From positions 1-64,000 of the forward strand of contig LUCM01002333.1 of the NCBI GenBank assembly GCA_008360955.1: DNA of 64,000 nucleotides, given 5' to 3'. The notes beneath the pieces were generated by a model, which saw only the letters and a list, made by a program, of their open reading frames with translations, made no database searches and had not been told where the DNA came from. Shown here piece by piece: positions 63,966-64,000 of the stretch. The first letter of the stretch is position 1. Every line of letters starts with the position of its first letter. The DNA is from Fasciolopsis buskii. Lineage: Eukaryota > Platyhelminthes > Trematoda > Plagiorchiida > Fasciolidae. The translations under genes were made by a program, and so were the position numbers.

Positions 63966-64000
63966 CAATGCAATACAATACAATACAATACAATACAATA
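63966..64000 (+). repeat. (ACAAT)n tail of the LINE
   Basis: Pentanucleotide tail, with at least six units up to the window edge and one variant unit (GCAAT) near the start. It replaces a poly(A) tail. Confidence 0.9.

Larger units (their letters stand above)
61371..64000 (+). pseudogene. Non-LTR retrotransposon (CR1/Jockey-like), broken, runs off the edge
   Basis: The endonuclease remnant (about 61380-61590) shows LSTNIRS, then RIQESWLTPDIADS and QDRLLNKKIGGGV, with a deletion between the first two. A linker (about 61930-62280) has KPLLNDNVKLFTETVN. RT begins at about 62472 (LLRHGVVALTDAF..., IPECWRPVTIIPVPKS), has one in-frame TGA at about 62607, and continues with RPFRFAYKFNRSTLDGVVSL and CAFLNYSSAFDSAPRS. 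A frameshift follows, then FKYADDVALSN; YADD is at 63090-63101. The block ARAGLNLNTPKC and VKYLGVIIDKTLKLTSHI close the RT. A 3' UTR leads to the ACAAT tail. The enzyme would nick and reverse-transcribe at the target; this copy cannot, because of its stop and shifts. Confidence 0.85.

Noticed and set aside
1..64000. CRISPR arrays, operons, ribosome binding sites or other bacterial features
   Set aside because: No regularly spaced identical repeats and no packed ORFs; the SINE and LINE content points to a eukaryotic nuclear genome.

Overview
This window looks like gene-poor nuclear DNA from a metazoan. My best guess is a flatworm, probably a digenean trematode. The reasons are moderate AT-richness, no bacterial-style packing of long ORFs, degenerate non-LTR retrotransposons (APE endonuclease plus reverse transcriptase) with an ACAAT-type pentanucleotide tail, a dense tRNA-derived SINE family, and many microsatellites. 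The lineage is an inference; no host marker gene is present. I recognise no intact protein-coding host gene. Most long ORFs are chance, antisense or SINE-derived.

Layout. 1-24 kb is mostly unannotatable DNA with scattered SINEs (1.3, 11.9, 12.8, 13.1 kb), one member of a second tRNA-like SINE family (7.7 kb), simple repeats, coding-like traces on the minus strand at 6.1-7.2 kb, and a possible minus-strand multi-exon gene at 16.7-19.3 kb. 24.1-26.3 kb is a decayed plus-strand non-LTR retrotransposon whose catalytic YADD box is gone, followed by a SINE. 28.58-30.55 kb is the most striking object: an inverted repeat with two 923-bp arms around a 130-bp spacer. I compared it base by base; the inner 910 bp are identical and only two mismatches lie in the outermost 13 bp. 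31.3-31.7 kb is a T-rich block that might be an LTR remnant. 32-43 kb carries eight SINE copies or fragments. 45.0-45.5 kb has a candidate two-exon minus-strand gene. 53.3-53.8 kb is a TAG-rich satellite with a SINE lodged inside it. 54.4-55.3 kb has a second-family SINE and a candidate two-exon plus-strand gene. 57-60 kb has further SINEs and a LINE 3' tail. From 61.4 kb to the right edge runs a second, different non-LTR retrotransposon. It keeps its YADD box but has frameshifts and a stop, and it ends in ACAAT repeats.

How the parts relate. The SINEs carry internal RNA polymerase III A and B boxes and would depend on retrotransposon enzymes for movement. The two LINE copies here are both broken, so neither could supply them. 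The candidate exons rest on open frames, plausible splice signals and matching phase only; none has a recognised domain, so they are given at low confidence.
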